DNA of 64,000 nt from Lutimaribacter degradans (GTDB lineage: Bacteria; Pseudomonadota; Alphaproteobacteria; Rhodobacterales; Rhodobacteraceae), in the NCBI RefSeq assembly GCF_023703375.1, contig NZ_JAMQGO010000001.1:372001-436000 (forward strand), written 5' to 3'. Position 1 is the stretch's first letter; each line of letters opens with the position of its first letter. The notes under the pieces were generated by a model. That model did not search any database. It saw only the letters and a program-made list of their open reading frames with translations, and had not been told where the DNA came from. Below, one piece after another: positions 52,049-61,201 of this stretch. The position numbers and the translations under genes were made by a program.

Positions 52049-52094
52049 CGCGCAAATATGGAAATAAAAAAACATTAAAAAGCAGTTACTTGGT

Positions 52095-52111
52095 TCCGTG
52101 TGGGGGCGCCA
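52095..52111 (+). repeat. attR: right direct repeat
   Basis: TCCGTGTGGGGGCGCCA, identical to the tRNA-Thr 3' end except G for the discriminator A at 52108. It marks the right boundary of the integrated element. Confidence 0.9.
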
Positions 52112-52478
52112 CTTCATCCACGTTAAGCATTGTTTTCATTGGGTGGCTTGGCGTTTTGGGCTTGCCCTGTCTTTAAGATTGATCAGGCCGTGTGTCTTGA
52201 GGGCAAGCGGCTTTTGCGCGGATACATGGCATCCGCTTGCTTGTGCGAGTCATGGCCTCGGCCTTTCCCCAATACCCAACGCCCGGCAGCGCGGCGACGC
52301 GGGGCGCGTTTGCGGTTTGGATGCGCGCCCCTGGGGCCTACCCGGCTGCGCGGGCCATGAATGCTGCAGACAGCCCATACCAGAGCAGCAACGGCCATCT
52401 TGCGTCGCGTGGCATGACAAGGGCTTGGCATCGCCGCAATCCTGGCCGAAGCTGCGTTGACGCAGGACGGAGCACGCC

Positions 52479-53894
52479 ATGACCCTTGATCCCGAGAACC
52501 CCGAGGCGTTCCGCCGCGCCGCCCACCGGCTGCTCGATGCCTGCCTTGACCAGTTCGAGGCAGCGCGCGACCATCCCTGGCAGCCGGTGCCGCAGGCGGT
52601 GCGCGATGGTTACCGACTGGATCACGGCCTTGGCGTGGGCGAGGCGGAACTGGCCCAACGCCTTGCCGCCGAGGTGTTACCCCACGGCACCGGCAACACG
52701 CATCCGCGTTTCTTCGGCTGGGTGCATGGCACCGGGCTGGCCTCGGGGCTGATGTCGGAATTGGTGGCCGCGACGATGAATGCCAATCTGGGCGGGCGTG
52801 ATCACGGGGCGGTCGATATCGAGCGCGCGGTGATCGACTGGGCGCGCAGCGTGTTCGGGTTTCCGCAAGGGTCCAGCGGTGTCATGGTCACCGGCACCAG
52901 CCAGGCCACGGTGATCGCGCTGGCCTGTGCCCGGATGCGCGCGTTGGGGCCCGATTGCCGCGCGCATGGGCAAGGCGGCGCCTGGCTGACCGCCTATGCC
53001 GGGGCGGGCGTGCACAACGCGGCGAAAAAGGCGCTGGAGCTTCTGGGCCTGGGGGGCGACAACCTGCGCGCGGTGCCCGAAACCGCGGCGGGCGTCGATA
53101 TCGCGGCGCTGCGCGCGGCCATCGCCGCCGACCGGGCGGCAGGCGCGCGGCCATTTGCCATCATCGGCAGCGCCGGCACCGTCGACCTGGGGCGGTTCGA
53201 CGATTTTCATGCGCTGGCGGACCTCGCGCAGGAGGCGGGGCTGTGGCTGCATGTCGACGGCGCGTTCGGTGCCTGGACACGGCTCGCCGGGGCACCCTGG
53301 CGCGGGCTGACCGACGGGATCGAACGCGCCGACAGCCTGGCCTGCGATTTCCACAAGTGGATGTATGTGCCCTATGATTGCGGGATGGTCCTGGTTCGCG
53401 ACGAGGCCGAACACCGCGCCACCTTTGCGGCGCGACCCTCCTATCTTGCGGGGCAGTCGCGCGGGCTGGCCGGTGGCGAGCCGTGGTTTTGTGACTATGG
53501 CACCGACCTGTCGCGGGGCAATCGCGCGCTCAAGGTCTGGGCCGCGCTGGTGGCCTATGGGCCCGACAGGCTGGGCGCGGCGATCACCGATAATTGCGCG
53601 CGGGCCGCCCAGATGGGGGCGCTGGTCGCAGGCGATCCGCACATGGCGCTGATTGCCCCGGTGATGTCGAACCTTTGCGTGTTCACCGCCGACGCGCGGC
53701 TTGATACAGTGGGGCAATCAGCGCTCAACACCCGGATCGCGCAAGATCTGCAGCTTTCCGGCGAGGCGGTCTTCTCGACCGTCACCATCGGCGACGTAAC
53801 CGGCCTGCGCGCGGCGATTACCAACCATCGAACACAAGCACAGGATGTAGATCGCGCCATCGCCGCCGTTGCCCGTGCCCGAGATGCGCGGTAA
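52479..53894 (+). CDS. PLP-dependent amino acid decarboxylase family protein
   Basis: A 471-residue group II decarboxylase (aromatic-L-amino-acid/glutamate decarboxylase fold). The PLP lysine is Lys293 in DFHKWMYVPYDCG; HVDGAFGAW holds the cofactor aspartate, and MVTGTSQATVIAL and GTVDLGRFDD are typical. The opening THPRFFGWVHG segment is family-typical. The substrate (aromatic, histidine or other amino acid) is not predictable. It sits at the right junction of the integrated element, probably in host DNA. Confidence 0.87.
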   Translation: MTLDPENPEAFRRAAHRLLDACLDQFEAARDHPWQPVPQAVRDGYRLDHGLGVGEAELAQRLAAEVLPHGTGNTHPRFFGWVHGTGLASGLMSELVAATMNANLGGRDHGAVDIERAVIDWARSVFGFPQGSSGVMVTGTSQATVIALACARMRALGPDCRAHGQGGAWLTAYAGAGVHNAAKKALELLGLGGDNLRAVPETAAGVDIAALRAAIAADRAAGARPFAIIGSAGTVDLGRFDDFHALADLAQEAGLWLHVDGAFGAWTRLAGAPWRGLTDGIERADSLACDFHKWMYVPYDCGMVLVRDEAEHRATFAARPSYLAGQSRGLAGGEPWFCDYGTDLSRGNRALKVWAALVAYGPDRLGAAITDNCARAAQMGALVAGDPHMALIAPVMSNLCVFTADARLDTVGQSALNTRIAQDLQLSGEAVFSTVTIGDVTGLRAAITNHRTQAQDVDRAIAAVARARDAR

Positions 53895-53924
53895 GCCCTA
53901 GGCAGGCAGGCAGGGGGCAGCAGG

Positions 53925-54938
53925 ATGCGCAAGGCTTTCATCACCGGCACGGCGGGGTTCATCGGCTATCACCTGGCGCGGTCCTTGCTGGACGAGGGCT
54001 GGCAGGTCGCGGGCTTTGACGGGATGACCGATTATTACGATGTCACCCTGAAACGGCGCCGCCACGCGATGTTGCGCCAGCATCCGCATTTCACCGCGAC
54101 CGAGGCGATGCTGGAGGATACAGCCGCGCTGGACGCGGCGGTGGATGCCTGCGCGCCTGACGTGATCGTGCATCTCGCTGCGCAGGCCGGCGTGCGCTAC
54201 AGCCTTGAAAACCCGCGCGCCTATATCGACGCGAACGTGGTTGGCACTTTCAACGTGATGGAGGCCGCGCGCCGCCACGCGGTGGATCATCTGCTGATGG
54301 CCTCGACAAGCTCGGTTTACGGCGCGAATACCGACTTGCCCTACGCCGAAACCCACAAGGCCGACACGCCGCTGACGATCTATGCAGCCACGAAAAAGGC
54401 GACCGAGGTCATGGGCCACGCCTATGCCCATTTGTGGGGGTTGCCCACGACGATGTTCCGGTTTTTCACGGTGTATGGCCCCTGGGGGCGGCCTGACATG
54501 GCGCTTTTCAAGTTCGTGGCAGCGATCCTCGATGATCGGCCCATCGATATCTACAATCGTGGCGAGATGTATCGCGATTTCACCTATATCGATGATCTCG
54601 TGCACGGAATCCGCCTGCTGATCGACACGGTGCCCGCGCGCCCGAACAAGCCCGAGGATATTGCGCCGGGCGACAGCCTGTCGCAAGCCGCGCCTTGGCG
54701 CGTGGTCAATATCGGCAATTCCAACTCCGTGCGGCTGCTGGATTTCGTCGAAGCGATCGAACGAGAGCTTGGCATGCCTGCAAGGCGCAACCTGATGGAG
54801 ATGCAGAAAGGCGATGTGCCTGCCACCTGGGCCGATGCAACGCTTTTGCACGATCTGACAGGGTATCGCCCGCAAACCGAGATCCGCGAGGGCATCGCGC
54901 GGTTCGTGGCGTGGTATCGGGACTATTACCGGGTGTGA
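53925..54938 (+). CDS. NAD-dependent UDP-sugar epimerase (UDP-glucuronate 4-epimerase-like)
   Basis: A 337-residue extended SDR enzyme with the NAD loop [11 protein letters not shown] (8-18), SSVYGAN, catalytic YAATK, and the [16 protein letters not shown] motif typical of the UDP-glucuronate/galacturonate 4-epimerases (LpsL/CapI). It would supply UDP-galacturonate for LPS or capsule. It follows the decarboxylase by 30 bp on the same strand; a functional link between them is not evident. Confidence 0.87.
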   Translation: MRKAFITGTAGFIGYHLARSLLDEGWQVAGFDGMTDYYDVTLKRRRHAMLRQHPHFTATEAMLEDTAALDAAVDACAPDVIVHLAAQAGVRYSLENPRAYIDANVVGTFNVMEAARRHAVDHLLMASTSSVYGANTDLPYAETHKADTPLTIYAATKKATEVMGHAYAHLWGLPTTMFRFFTVYGPWGRPDMALFKFVAAILDDRPIDIYNRGEMYRDFTYIDDLVHGIRLLIDTVPARPNKPEDIAPGDSLSQAAPWRVVNIGNSNSVRLLDFVEAIERELGMPARRNLMEMQKGDVPATWADATLLHDLTGYRPQTEIREGIARFVAWYRDYYRV

Positions 54939-54991
54939 CCCAAAGGCGCGCCTGCGGCGCACATGTTTGATTGCGCTCGGGCCGCGCGGGC

Positions 54992-55203
54992 CTTGGGGCG
55001 CTGCCCCAACCCCCGGGATATTTCAGGAGAGAGGAAACCATTTTTTAACATGGATCGGTTTTCCTGATGCCGCGGTACAGGCGGGGACGCCGATGATCGT
55101 GAGAGGGGAAGCGTCACAGCTTTCCGCAAGGGGGTCGTTTTGCGCGGCCCCCTTGTTTCCTCTCTCGGAAAATATCCCGGGGGTTTGGGGGCAGAGCCCC
55201 CAA
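54992..55203. repeat. Inverted pair of REP-like roseobacter repeats
   Basis: Left copy 54992-55038 contains GCTGCCCCAACCCCCGGGAT then ATTTCAGGAGAGAGGAAAC; the right copy 55155-55203 is its near reverse complement, with GTTTCCTCTCTCGG then AAAATATCCCGGGGG and TTTGGGGGCAGAGCCCC. About 116 bp of unique DNA lies between. The core 'GGGCTCTGCCCCCA..CCCCCGGGATATTT' resembles a repeat scattered in Rhodobacteraceae genomes. The whole 54939-55239 gap contains no credible gene. Confidence 0.75.
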
Positions 55204-55239
55204 CACGGGCGACGCGGGCAAAACCCGCGGCGCAGTTCC

Positions 55240-55710
55240 TCAGACACCGCTTTCCTTGACCGCCTGCATCGACACATGGGTTGAGGTGGCGCCCACATGG
55301 GGCAGGGCCGAGATGACCTCGCCCAGCACCCGGCGATAACTCTGGATATCTTTCGTGCGCACCTTGATCAGGTAGTCAAAGCTGCCTGCGATCATGTGAC
55401 ATTCCTCGATCTCGTGCACATCTGCGACTGCACGGTTAAAGGCCGTCAGCGCCTTTTCGGTCGTGTCGGTCAGTTTCACCTCGGCAAAGGCGACATGGTT
55501 CAGGTCCAGTTTCGCGGGGTCAAGAACCGCGCGAAAGCCCTGGATATACCCCTGCGCCTGCAATCGTTTCATGCGCACCTGGGCGGGGCTTTTCGACAGC
55601 CCCACCCGCCGGGCGAGTTCGGCGATTGGTATCCGGCCCTCGGTGGACAGAACGCGCAGGATGTTTCGGTCGATCCGGTCCAAGTGGCCTGCATTCGAGC
55701 TGTCTTGCAT
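55240..55710 (-). CDS. Lrp/AsnC-family regulator, PutR-like
   Basis: A 156-residue regulator with an N-terminal winged helix (LDRIDRNILRVLSTEGRIPI, ELARRVGLSKSPAQVRMKRL) and a C-terminal ligand domain (FAEVKLTDTTEKAL, GSFDYLIKVRTKD). It is divergent from putA across about 130 bp; in Rhodobacter and Agrobacterium such a gene, putR, activates putA in response to proline. The ATG at 55710 is chosen; two further in-frame ATGs lie 4 and 8 codons upstream. Confidence 0.9.
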   Translation of the reverse strand: MQDSSNAGHLDRIDRNILRVLSTEGRIPIAELARRVGLSKSPAQVRMKRLQAQGYIQGFRAVLDPAKLDLNHVAFAEVKLTDTTEKALTAFNRAVADVHEIEECHMIAGSFDYLIKVRTKDIQSYRRVLGEVISALPHVGATSTHVSMQAVKESGV

Positions 55711-55839
55711 GTATCGTCCCATTTTTGGTTTCATTTAAAATTCTAACGTCTGGCAAATTTACGATCAACAGGACAATCGGTGCCCGCGGTTCTGCTATCA
55801 TGACCGTGATATCGTTCCATGCCCTAAAGGAAGCAGCGC

Positions 55840-58800
55840 ATGTCCCGTCTTGACCAGATCCGCCAAGCCATCCGCACCGCGCACCACGCGTCCGAGGAGA
55901 CGGTGTTGCAGCACTTGCAAGCCGATCATCGTCTCGACGACGGGCAGCGCGCCGCGGCGCATGACCGGGCTCGCGCCCTGGTCGAAGGTATCCGCGGCAC
56001 CGGGCGTGCTGGCCTGATGGAGGTGTTCCTGGCCGAGTACGGCCTTTCCACCAAGGAAGGCGTCGCGCTGATGTGCCTGGCCGAGGCTTTGTTGCGCGTG
56101 CCCGACCGTGAAACAATCGACGACCTGATCGAAGACAAGATCGCGCCCTCGGAATGGGGCGCGCATCTGGGCCGGTCGTCCTCAAGCCTGGTCAATGCCT
56201 CGACCTGGGCCCTGATGCTGACCGGCCGGGTTCTGAAAGAGGACGAACAGCCGGGCATCGCCAACGTGCTTCATGGCGCGGTGAAGCGCCTGGGCGAACC
56301 GGTGATCCGTTCGGCTGTCGCCCGCGCGATGAAAGAGATGGGCCACCAGTTCGTTCTGGGCCGCGACATCGATGAAGCGGTGAAACGCGGGGCCGAGCGG
56401 GCGCGGCAGGGCTACGGGTTTTCCTATGACATGCTGGGCGAGGCGGCGCTGACCGCTCAGGATGCGCAGGCCTACAAAACCGCCTATGCCGACGCCATCC
56501 GGACCCTTGCCGCGCAATGCGCATCGGATGATGTGCGCGACAACCCCGGTATCTCGATCAAGCTGAGCGCGCTGCATCCGCGCTACGAGGTGGGACAGCG
56601 CGACCGCGTCATGACAGAGCTGGTCGACACCACGCTGGAGCTCGCGCTGATGGCGCGAAAGGCCAATATGGGCCTGAATATCGACGCGGAAGAGGCCGAC
56701 CGGCTGGACCTGTCGCTTGACGTGATCGAGGCGGTTCTGCGCGATCCGCGGCTGGTTGGCTGGGATGGGTTCGGCGTGGTGGTGCAGGCATATGGCAAGC
56801 GCGCGGGCCCGGTGCTGGATTGGTTGCATGCGCTGGCCGAAACCCTTGACCGCAAGCTGATGGTGCGGCTGGTCAAGGGGGCCTATTGGGACACCGAGGT
56901 CAAGCGGGCGCAGGTCGAGGGGCTGGACAGCTTCCCGGTTTTCACCCGCAAGCCGGCCACCGATGTTTCGTTTTTGTGCTGCGCGCGCAAACTTATGGGC
57001 ATGACGGGCCGGATCTATCCGCAATTCGCCACGCATAATGCCCACTCGGTGGCGGCGATCCTGGAAATGACCGATGACCGGGACGCCTTTGAATTTCAGC
57101 GCCTGCATGGCATGGGCGAATCCCTGCACGACCTGGTCATGGCGCAGGCAGGCACGCGGTGCCGCATCTATGCCCCCGTGGGGGCGCATCGTGATCTTTT
57201 GGCATACCTGGTGCGGCGGTTGTTGGAAAACGGGGCCAATTCCAGCTTCGTCAACCAGATCGTTGACGAGGAGGTGCCGCCGGCTGTCGTGGCGGCTGAC
57301 CCGTTCGAGGCGTTGCAAAGCGTTCGGCGATCTGACGCGGTGCGCGACCCGACCGACCTGTTTCGCCCCGAGCGGGCGAATTCGCGAGGGTTCGACCTGC
57401 ACGATGCGCGCGACCTGGCCCGTATCGAGGACGCGCGCGCGCCTTTTGCCCAAGCGCGATGGCAGGCCGGGCCGCTTTTGGCCGGGGACGTGGCGGGCGG
57501 CGCCATGCACCAGGTGATCAACCCGGCACGGCCCGATGACGTGGTGGGGCAGGTCACGCTGGCCTCGGGCGGGGATGTGGACACCGCGCTTGCGGCCGCG
57601 CGGCCCTGGGGGGCGGATGCGGCCAACCGGGCCGATGTGCTGAACCGCCTGGCCGACCTCTACGAAGAGAATTTCGGCGAGATCTTCGCCGTCGTCGCGC
57701 GCGAGGCGGGCAAGACGCCCGCCGATGCCGTGGCCGAGCTGCGCGAGGCGGTGGATTTCCTGCGCTACTACGCGGCGCGGGGGAAGGATCTGTCGGCAGG
57801 GCCGCGCGGCATCTTTACCTGCATCAGCCCCTGGAACTTTCCGTTGGCCATCTTCACCGGGCAGATCGCGGCGGCGCTGGCAGCGGGCAACGCGGTGCTG
57901 GCCAAACCTGCCGAGGCGACGATGCTGACCGCGCATGTGGCGGTGCGGCTGATGCACCGCGCAGGTGTGCCGCGTGATGCGATACAGTTGTTGCCTGGGC
58001 ACGGGCGCGATGTGGGGGCGGCGCTGGCGGCCGACCGTCGCGTGAACGGCGTGTGTTTCACCGGCTCAACCGACACGGCGCAGGCCATCAATCGCGCCAT
58101 GGCCCGCCACATGGCCGCCGACGCGCCACTGATTGCCGAAACCGGCGGGCTGAACGCGATGATCGTCGACAGCACCGCGCTGCCCGAACAGGCGGTGCGC
58201 GACATCGTGGCCAGCGCGTTTCAATCGGCGGGCCAACGCTGTTCGGCGCTGCGCTGCCTTTACGTGCAGCACGATATTGCCCCGCGGTTCCTGGCCATGC
58301 TTTACGGCGCGATGGACGAGCTGCGCCTGGGCGATCCCTGGCATCACAGCACCGATGTCGGCCCGGTGATCGACGCGCGCGCGCAGGCCGATTTTGCCGC
58401 CTATATCGAGGCGGCCCGGGCCGAGGGGCGGGTGCTGAAACGGCTGGACGCACCCGAACAGGGCCATTTCATCGGGCCTGCCGCGATCCGCGTTGACGGC
58501 ATTGGCGACCTGACGCGCGAGGTGTTCGGCCCCGTGCTGCACATCGCCACGTTCCGGGCCGAGGACCTGGATGCCGTTGTCGATGCCGTGAATGCCAGCG
58601 GGTATGGCCTGACATTCGGCCTGCACACCCGCATCGACGGCCGGGTCGAGCAGGTGACCAGCCGCCTGCGCGTGGGCAATGCCTATGTGAACCGCAACCA
58701 GATCGGGGCTGTCGTTGGCAGCCAGCCCTTTGGCGGCGAGGGGCTGTCGGGCACCGGGCCCAAGGCGGGGGGGCCGCATTACGTGCCGCGTTTTGCCCGC

Positions 58801-59358
58801 ACCGAGTTGCCGGCCCATGAGATTGTGCCGGGCCAAGTGGTTGACAAGGGCCGGGTGCAGGCGTGGCTTGACCGGGTCGCGGACCAGGAGATGCCGCGCC
58901 TGTCGGTGGCCGACTTGCCCGGGCCCACCGGCGAATCGAACCGCCTGTCGGTGTTCGGGCGCGGGCCGGTTCTTTGCCTTGGCCCCACTGCGGCAGATGC
59001 CGAGGAACAGGCAAGGCTCGCGCACAAGGCAGGCTGTCCGGCGCTACGCGTTGCACCCGGCGCGGCATCGGGCGACGGGCTGGACGGGGTCTTGCCACGC
59101 GAGGCGTTGACCGACTTGCAGGGCGCCGCCGTCGTGGCGCTTTGGTCGCGCGGTGAGGATCTGGAAACCGCGCGTCGCGCGTTGGCGGCCCGCGATGGGG
59201 CGTTGATTCCCTTGGCGGTCGGCCCGGATGGCCTGGCCGCGCGCTGCCGGTTGGAGCGCCATATCTGCATCGACACCACCGCCGCTGGCGGCAACGCCGC
59301 GTTGCTGGCTGCCGAAGCGGATCAGGCGCAGCCAGGCGCGGTCTCGGAGCTTGGCTGA
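55840..59358 (+). CDS. putA: Bifunctional proline dehydrogenase / P5C dehydrogenase
   Basis: Oxidises proline to glutamate in two steps. The 1172-residue protein has the FAD-dependent proline dehydrogenase barrel in the first 480 residues (ISIKLSALHPRYE, LMVRLVKGAYWD, FATHNAHSVA), the NAD-dependent aldehyde dehydrogenase at about 510-1000 (SPWNFPLAIFTGQ, ETGGLNAMIVDS, nucleophile Cys801 in SAGQRCSALR) and a C-terminal ALDH-like domain. It has no N-terminal ribbon-helix-helix, so regulation falls to PutR. AAAGGAAG precedes the ATG. Confidence 0.97.
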   Translation: MSRLDQIRQAIRTAHHASEETVLQHLQADHRLDDGQRAAAHDRARALVEGIRGTGRAGLMEVFLAEYGLSTKEGVALMCLAEALLRVPDRETIDDLIEDKIAPSEWGAHLGRSSSSLVNASTWALMLTGRVLKEDEQPGIANVLHGAVKRLGEPVIRSAVARAMKEMGHQFVLGRDIDEAVKRGAERARQGYGFSYDMLGEAALTAQDAQAYKTAYADAIRTLAAQCASDDVRDNPGISIKLSALHPRYEVGQRDRVMTELVDTTLELALMARKANMGLNIDAEEADRLDLSLDVIEAVLRDPRLVGWDGFGVVVQAYGKRAGPVLDWLHALAETLDRKLMVRLVKGAYWDTEVKRAQVEGLDSFPVFTRKPATDVSFLCCARKLMGMTGRIYPQFATHNAHSVAAILEMTDDRDAFEFQRLHGMGESLHDLVMAQAGTRCRIYAPVGAHRDLLAYLVRRLLENGANSSFVNQIVDEEVPPAVVAADPFEALQSVRRSDAVRDPTDLFRPERANSRGFDLHDARDLARIEDARAPFAQARWQAGPLLAGDVAGGAMHQVINPARPDDVVGQVTLASGGDVDTALAAARPWGADAANRADVLNRLADLYEENFGEIFAVVAREAGKTPADAVAELREAVDFLRYYAARGKDLSAGPRGIFTCISPWNFPLAIFTGQIAAALAAGNAVLAKPAEATMLTAHVAVRLMHRAGVPRDAIQLLPGHGRDVGAALAADRRVNGVCFTGSTDTAQAINRAMARHMAADAPLIAETGGLNAMIVDSTALPEQAVRDIVASAFQSAGQRCSALRCLYVQHDIAPRFLAMLYGAMDELRLGDPWHHSTDVGPVIDARAQADFAAYIEAARAEGRVLKRLDAPEQGHFIGPAAIRVDGIGDLTREVFGPVLHIATFRAEDLDAVVDAVNASGYGLTFGLHTRIDGRVEQVTSRLRVGNAYVNRNQIGAVVGSQPFGGEGLSGTGPKAGGPHYVPRFARTELPAHEIVPGQVVDKGRVQAWLDRVADQEMPRLSVADLPGPTGESNRLSVFGRGPVLCLGPTAADAEEQARLAHKAGCPALRVAPGAASGDGLDGVLPREALTDLQGAAVVALWSRGEDLETARRALAARDGALIPLAVGPDGLAARCRLERHICIDTTAAGGNAALLAAEADQAQPGAVSELG

Positions 59359-59426
59359 GACCGGCACGAATTTGGTTCGTAAAATTCTTGGCACGCGCCG
59401 CATCACGGGCTAGGTTCGCACGCAAT

Positions 59427-59443
59427 GGTTCGGAAAACGAACC
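59427..59443. promoter_or_regulatory. Short inverted repeat upstream of the TRAP operon
   Basis: GGTTCG-GAAAA-CGAACC, perfect 6-bp arms, 20 bp before the dctP ATG. Possible operator or 5'-UTR hairpin. A half-site GGTTCG also occurs at 59413. Confidence 0.4.
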
Positions 59444-59463
59444 GCAAATCAGGGAGTGAGATA

Positions 59464-60480
59464 ATGAACAAGATGTTTTCGCGGGTCGCCGTTGCGGCCC
59501 TTGCCACCGCTTTTGCCACCGAGGCGATGGCAACGGAATGGAACGTTTCGGTCTGGGGCAAGCGACGCGCCTTTACCGAGCATGTGGAAAAGCTGGCCGA
59601 ACTGGTGTCGGAAAAGACAAACGGTGAATTCACCATGAATGTCAGCTATGGTGGCTTGTCCAAGAACACGGACAACCTTGACGGCATCAGCATCGGGGCG
59701 TTCGAGGTCGCGCAGTTCTGCGCAGGCTACCACCCCGACAAGAACCGCGCGATCACGGTGCTGGAATTGCCCTTCATCGGGGTCAGCAACCTGGACGAAG
59801 AGGTGGCTGTCAGCCACGCGGTCTATGAGCACCCGGCAGTCGCCGAGGAAATGGCCCAGTGGAACGCCAAGATGCTGATGACCAGCCCGATGCCGCAATA
59901 CAACATCGTGGGCACCGGCGAACCGCGTGACGAGCTCTCCGATTTCGAAGGCATGCGCGTGCGCGCCACCGGCGGCCTGGGCGAGGCATTTCGCGCCGTG
60001 GGTGCCGTTCCGACCAGCGTAACCAGCTCCGAGGCATACCAGGCGATGGATTCCGGTGTTGTCGACACGGTGGCCTTTGCCCAGCACGCGCATCTTTCCT
60101 TTGGCACGATCAACAAGGCCGACTGGTGGACCGCGAACCTGAACCCCGGCACGGTGAACTGCCCGATCGTGGTGAATATCGACGCCTACGAAGCGCTCAG
60201 CGATGAGCACCGCAAGGTGCTGGACGAATCAGTGCCCGAGTCGATCGATTATTACCTGGAAAACTACGCAAAGCTGCTGCAGCGCTGGGATGACGTACTG
60301 GCCGAAAAGGACGTTGAAAAGGTCATGATCTCGGACGAGGAGCTGGCGAAGTTCCGCGAAGTGGCCGGTCAGCCAATCCATGACAAGTGGATCGCTGACA
60401 TGTCGGCCCAGGGTATGCCCGCGCAAGAGCTGTATGACCTGGTTTTCAAAACGCTTGAAGAGCACCGCGCATCCAATTGA
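59464..60480 (+). CDS. TRAP transporter substrate-binding protein (DctP family)
   Basis: Periplasmic binding protein of 338 residues with a Sec signal peptide (MNKMFSRVAVAALATAFATE, cleavage after AMA). The DctP fold is shown by KLAELVSEKTNGEFTMNVSY, VRATGGLGEAFRAVGAVPT and SGVVDTVAF. GGGAG 7 bp before the ATG fixes the start and rejects a 13-codon upstream extension. Its substrate may be proline, arginine or a related compound, judging from the flanking putA and ornithine/arginine genes, but this is inference. Confidence 0.9.
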   Translation: MNKMFSRVAVAALATAFATEAMATEWNVSVWGKRRAFTEHVEKLAELVSEKTNGEFTMNVSYGGLSKNTDNLDGISIGAFEVAQFCAGYHPDKNRAITVLELPFIGVSNLDEEVAVSHAVYEHPAVAEEMAQWNAKMLMTSPMPQYNIVGTGEPRDELSDFEGMRVRATGGLGEAFRAVGAVPTSVTSSEAYQAMDSGVVDTVAFAQHAHLSFGTINKADWWTANLNPGTVNCPIVVNIDAYEALSDEHRKVLDESVPESIDYYLENYAKLLQRWDDVLAEKDVEKVMISDEELAKFREVAGQPIHDKWIADMSAQGMPAQELYDLVFKTLEEHRASN

Positions 60481-60497
60481 TGCCATTTGAAAGTCTG

Positions 60498-60530
60498 ACC
60501 GCGCCCAGGAATTCCCCGGGCGCGGTTTTT
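60498..60530 (+). terminator. Attenuator between dctP and dctQ
   Basis: Stem ACCGCGCCC / GGGCGCGGT with an 11-base loop followed by five T residues, 17 bp after the dctP stop. It should lower expression of the membrane subunits relative to the binding protein. Confidence 0.8.
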
Positions 60531-60568
60531 CGGTGTTTTCCGACACTTCGGAACATGGGAGGCCACGC

Positions 60569-61198
60569 ATGGCAGGGGCATCGCCCGTATTGGAAGACGG
60601 CAGCCTGCTGAGCCGTCTTGACGTAGGGCTTTTGAAACTTGAACGGTTTTTCGCGCTGATCGCCGGCCTTGGTGTGCTGGCATTGATGTTTCTTGCCGTG
60701 CGCTCGGTCGGGGGGCGCGTTCTCTTCAACGCGCCCTTGTCGGGCTATGTCGACTGGATCATGCAATTGATGCCCCTGATCGCGATTCTCGCGGTGTCCT
60801 TTGCGCAGCGCGACGGCACCCATATCCGCATGGACCTGGTCGTGGGCTTTCTGCGGGGCCGGGCCTTGTGGTTTTTCGAACTGTTTTCGGTTCTTCTGAT
60901 CCTTGCGCTGATGATCATGCTGCTGTGGGGCAGTTGGGCGCATTTCATTCGCAGTTTCGATTTCAACGCCCCGTTGTGGAGCCGTGACAGCACCATCGAC
61001 ATCGGCCTGCCGATCTGGCCGTCCAAGTTGTTGGTGCCGCTCGCGTTCTTCATCATCAGCCTTCGGCTGTGCATCCAGGCCGTGGGATATGGCCGTGCGT
61101 TGGTCCTGGGGCTCGAAAACCCCGTTGCCGTGCCGTTGGTGCTGGACGCCGCGGCGCAAGCCGCAGCCGAGGCCGAAGCCCTGGACAGGAAGGGATAA
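60569..61198 (+). CDS. TRAP transporter small permease (DctQ family)
   Basis: A 209-residue membrane protein with four helices (ALIAGLGVLALMFLAVRSVG, MQLMPLIAILAVSF, FELFSVLLILALMIMLLW, LLVPLAFFIISLRL), the DctQ topology, plus a longer alanine-rich tail. FAQRDGTHIRMDLV is the conserved loop. GGGAGG 6 bp upstream of the ATG at 60569 decides the start over an upstream GTG. dctM follows after 3 bp. Confidence 0.88.
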   Translation: MAGASPVLEDGSLLSRLDVGLLKLERFFALIAGLGVLALMFLAVRSVGGRVLFNAPLSGYVDWIMQLMPLIAILAVSFAQRDGTHIRMDLVVGFLRGRALWFFELFSVLLILALMIMLLWGSWAHFIRSFDFNAPLWSRDSTIDIGLPIWPSKLLVPLAFFIISLRLCIQAVGYGRALVLGLENPVAVPLVLDAAAQAAAEAEALDRKG

Positions 61199-61201
61199 CC
61201 C

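Larger units (their letters stand above)
42987..52111. mobile_element. Integrative element in tRNA-Thr with MmeI-like restriction cargo
   Basis: About 9.1 kb bounded by a 17-bp direct repeat of the tRNA 3' end (42987-43003 and 52095-52111). It contains, reading from the right end on the minus strand, a tyrosine integrase, an unknown gene, an AlpA regulator, a small ORF, a toprim primase, a DUF3987 protein, a small hypothetical and a large MmeI-like restriction-modification gene. Gene ends overlap by ATGA, suggesting coordinated transcription. No capsid, terminase or conjugation genes are visible, so it resembles a phage satellite or minimal genomic island. Base composition is uneven and locally lower in GC than the flanks. 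Confidence 0.93.
51908..52478. other. Right end of the element and host junction, no gene
   Basis: 571 bp between the integrase and the decarboxylase gene. It holds the integrase promoter region, two TATCCCC-type repeats (51970 and 52037), an A-rich stretch and attR (52095-52111). The remaining 370 bp to the decarboxylase start are host DNA with a few short frames of poor coding quality; GGACGGAG lies just before the decarboxylase ATG. Confidence 0.6.

Noticed and set aside
52098..52460. 120-codon frame between attR and the decarboxylase gene
   Set aside because: Cys/Trp/Arg-rich composition, starts inside attR and has no ribosome binding site; treated as non-coding junction DNA.
55041..55154. 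Small gene between the REP-like copies
   Set aside because: Only short frames without start context; more likely the unique centre of a repeat pair.
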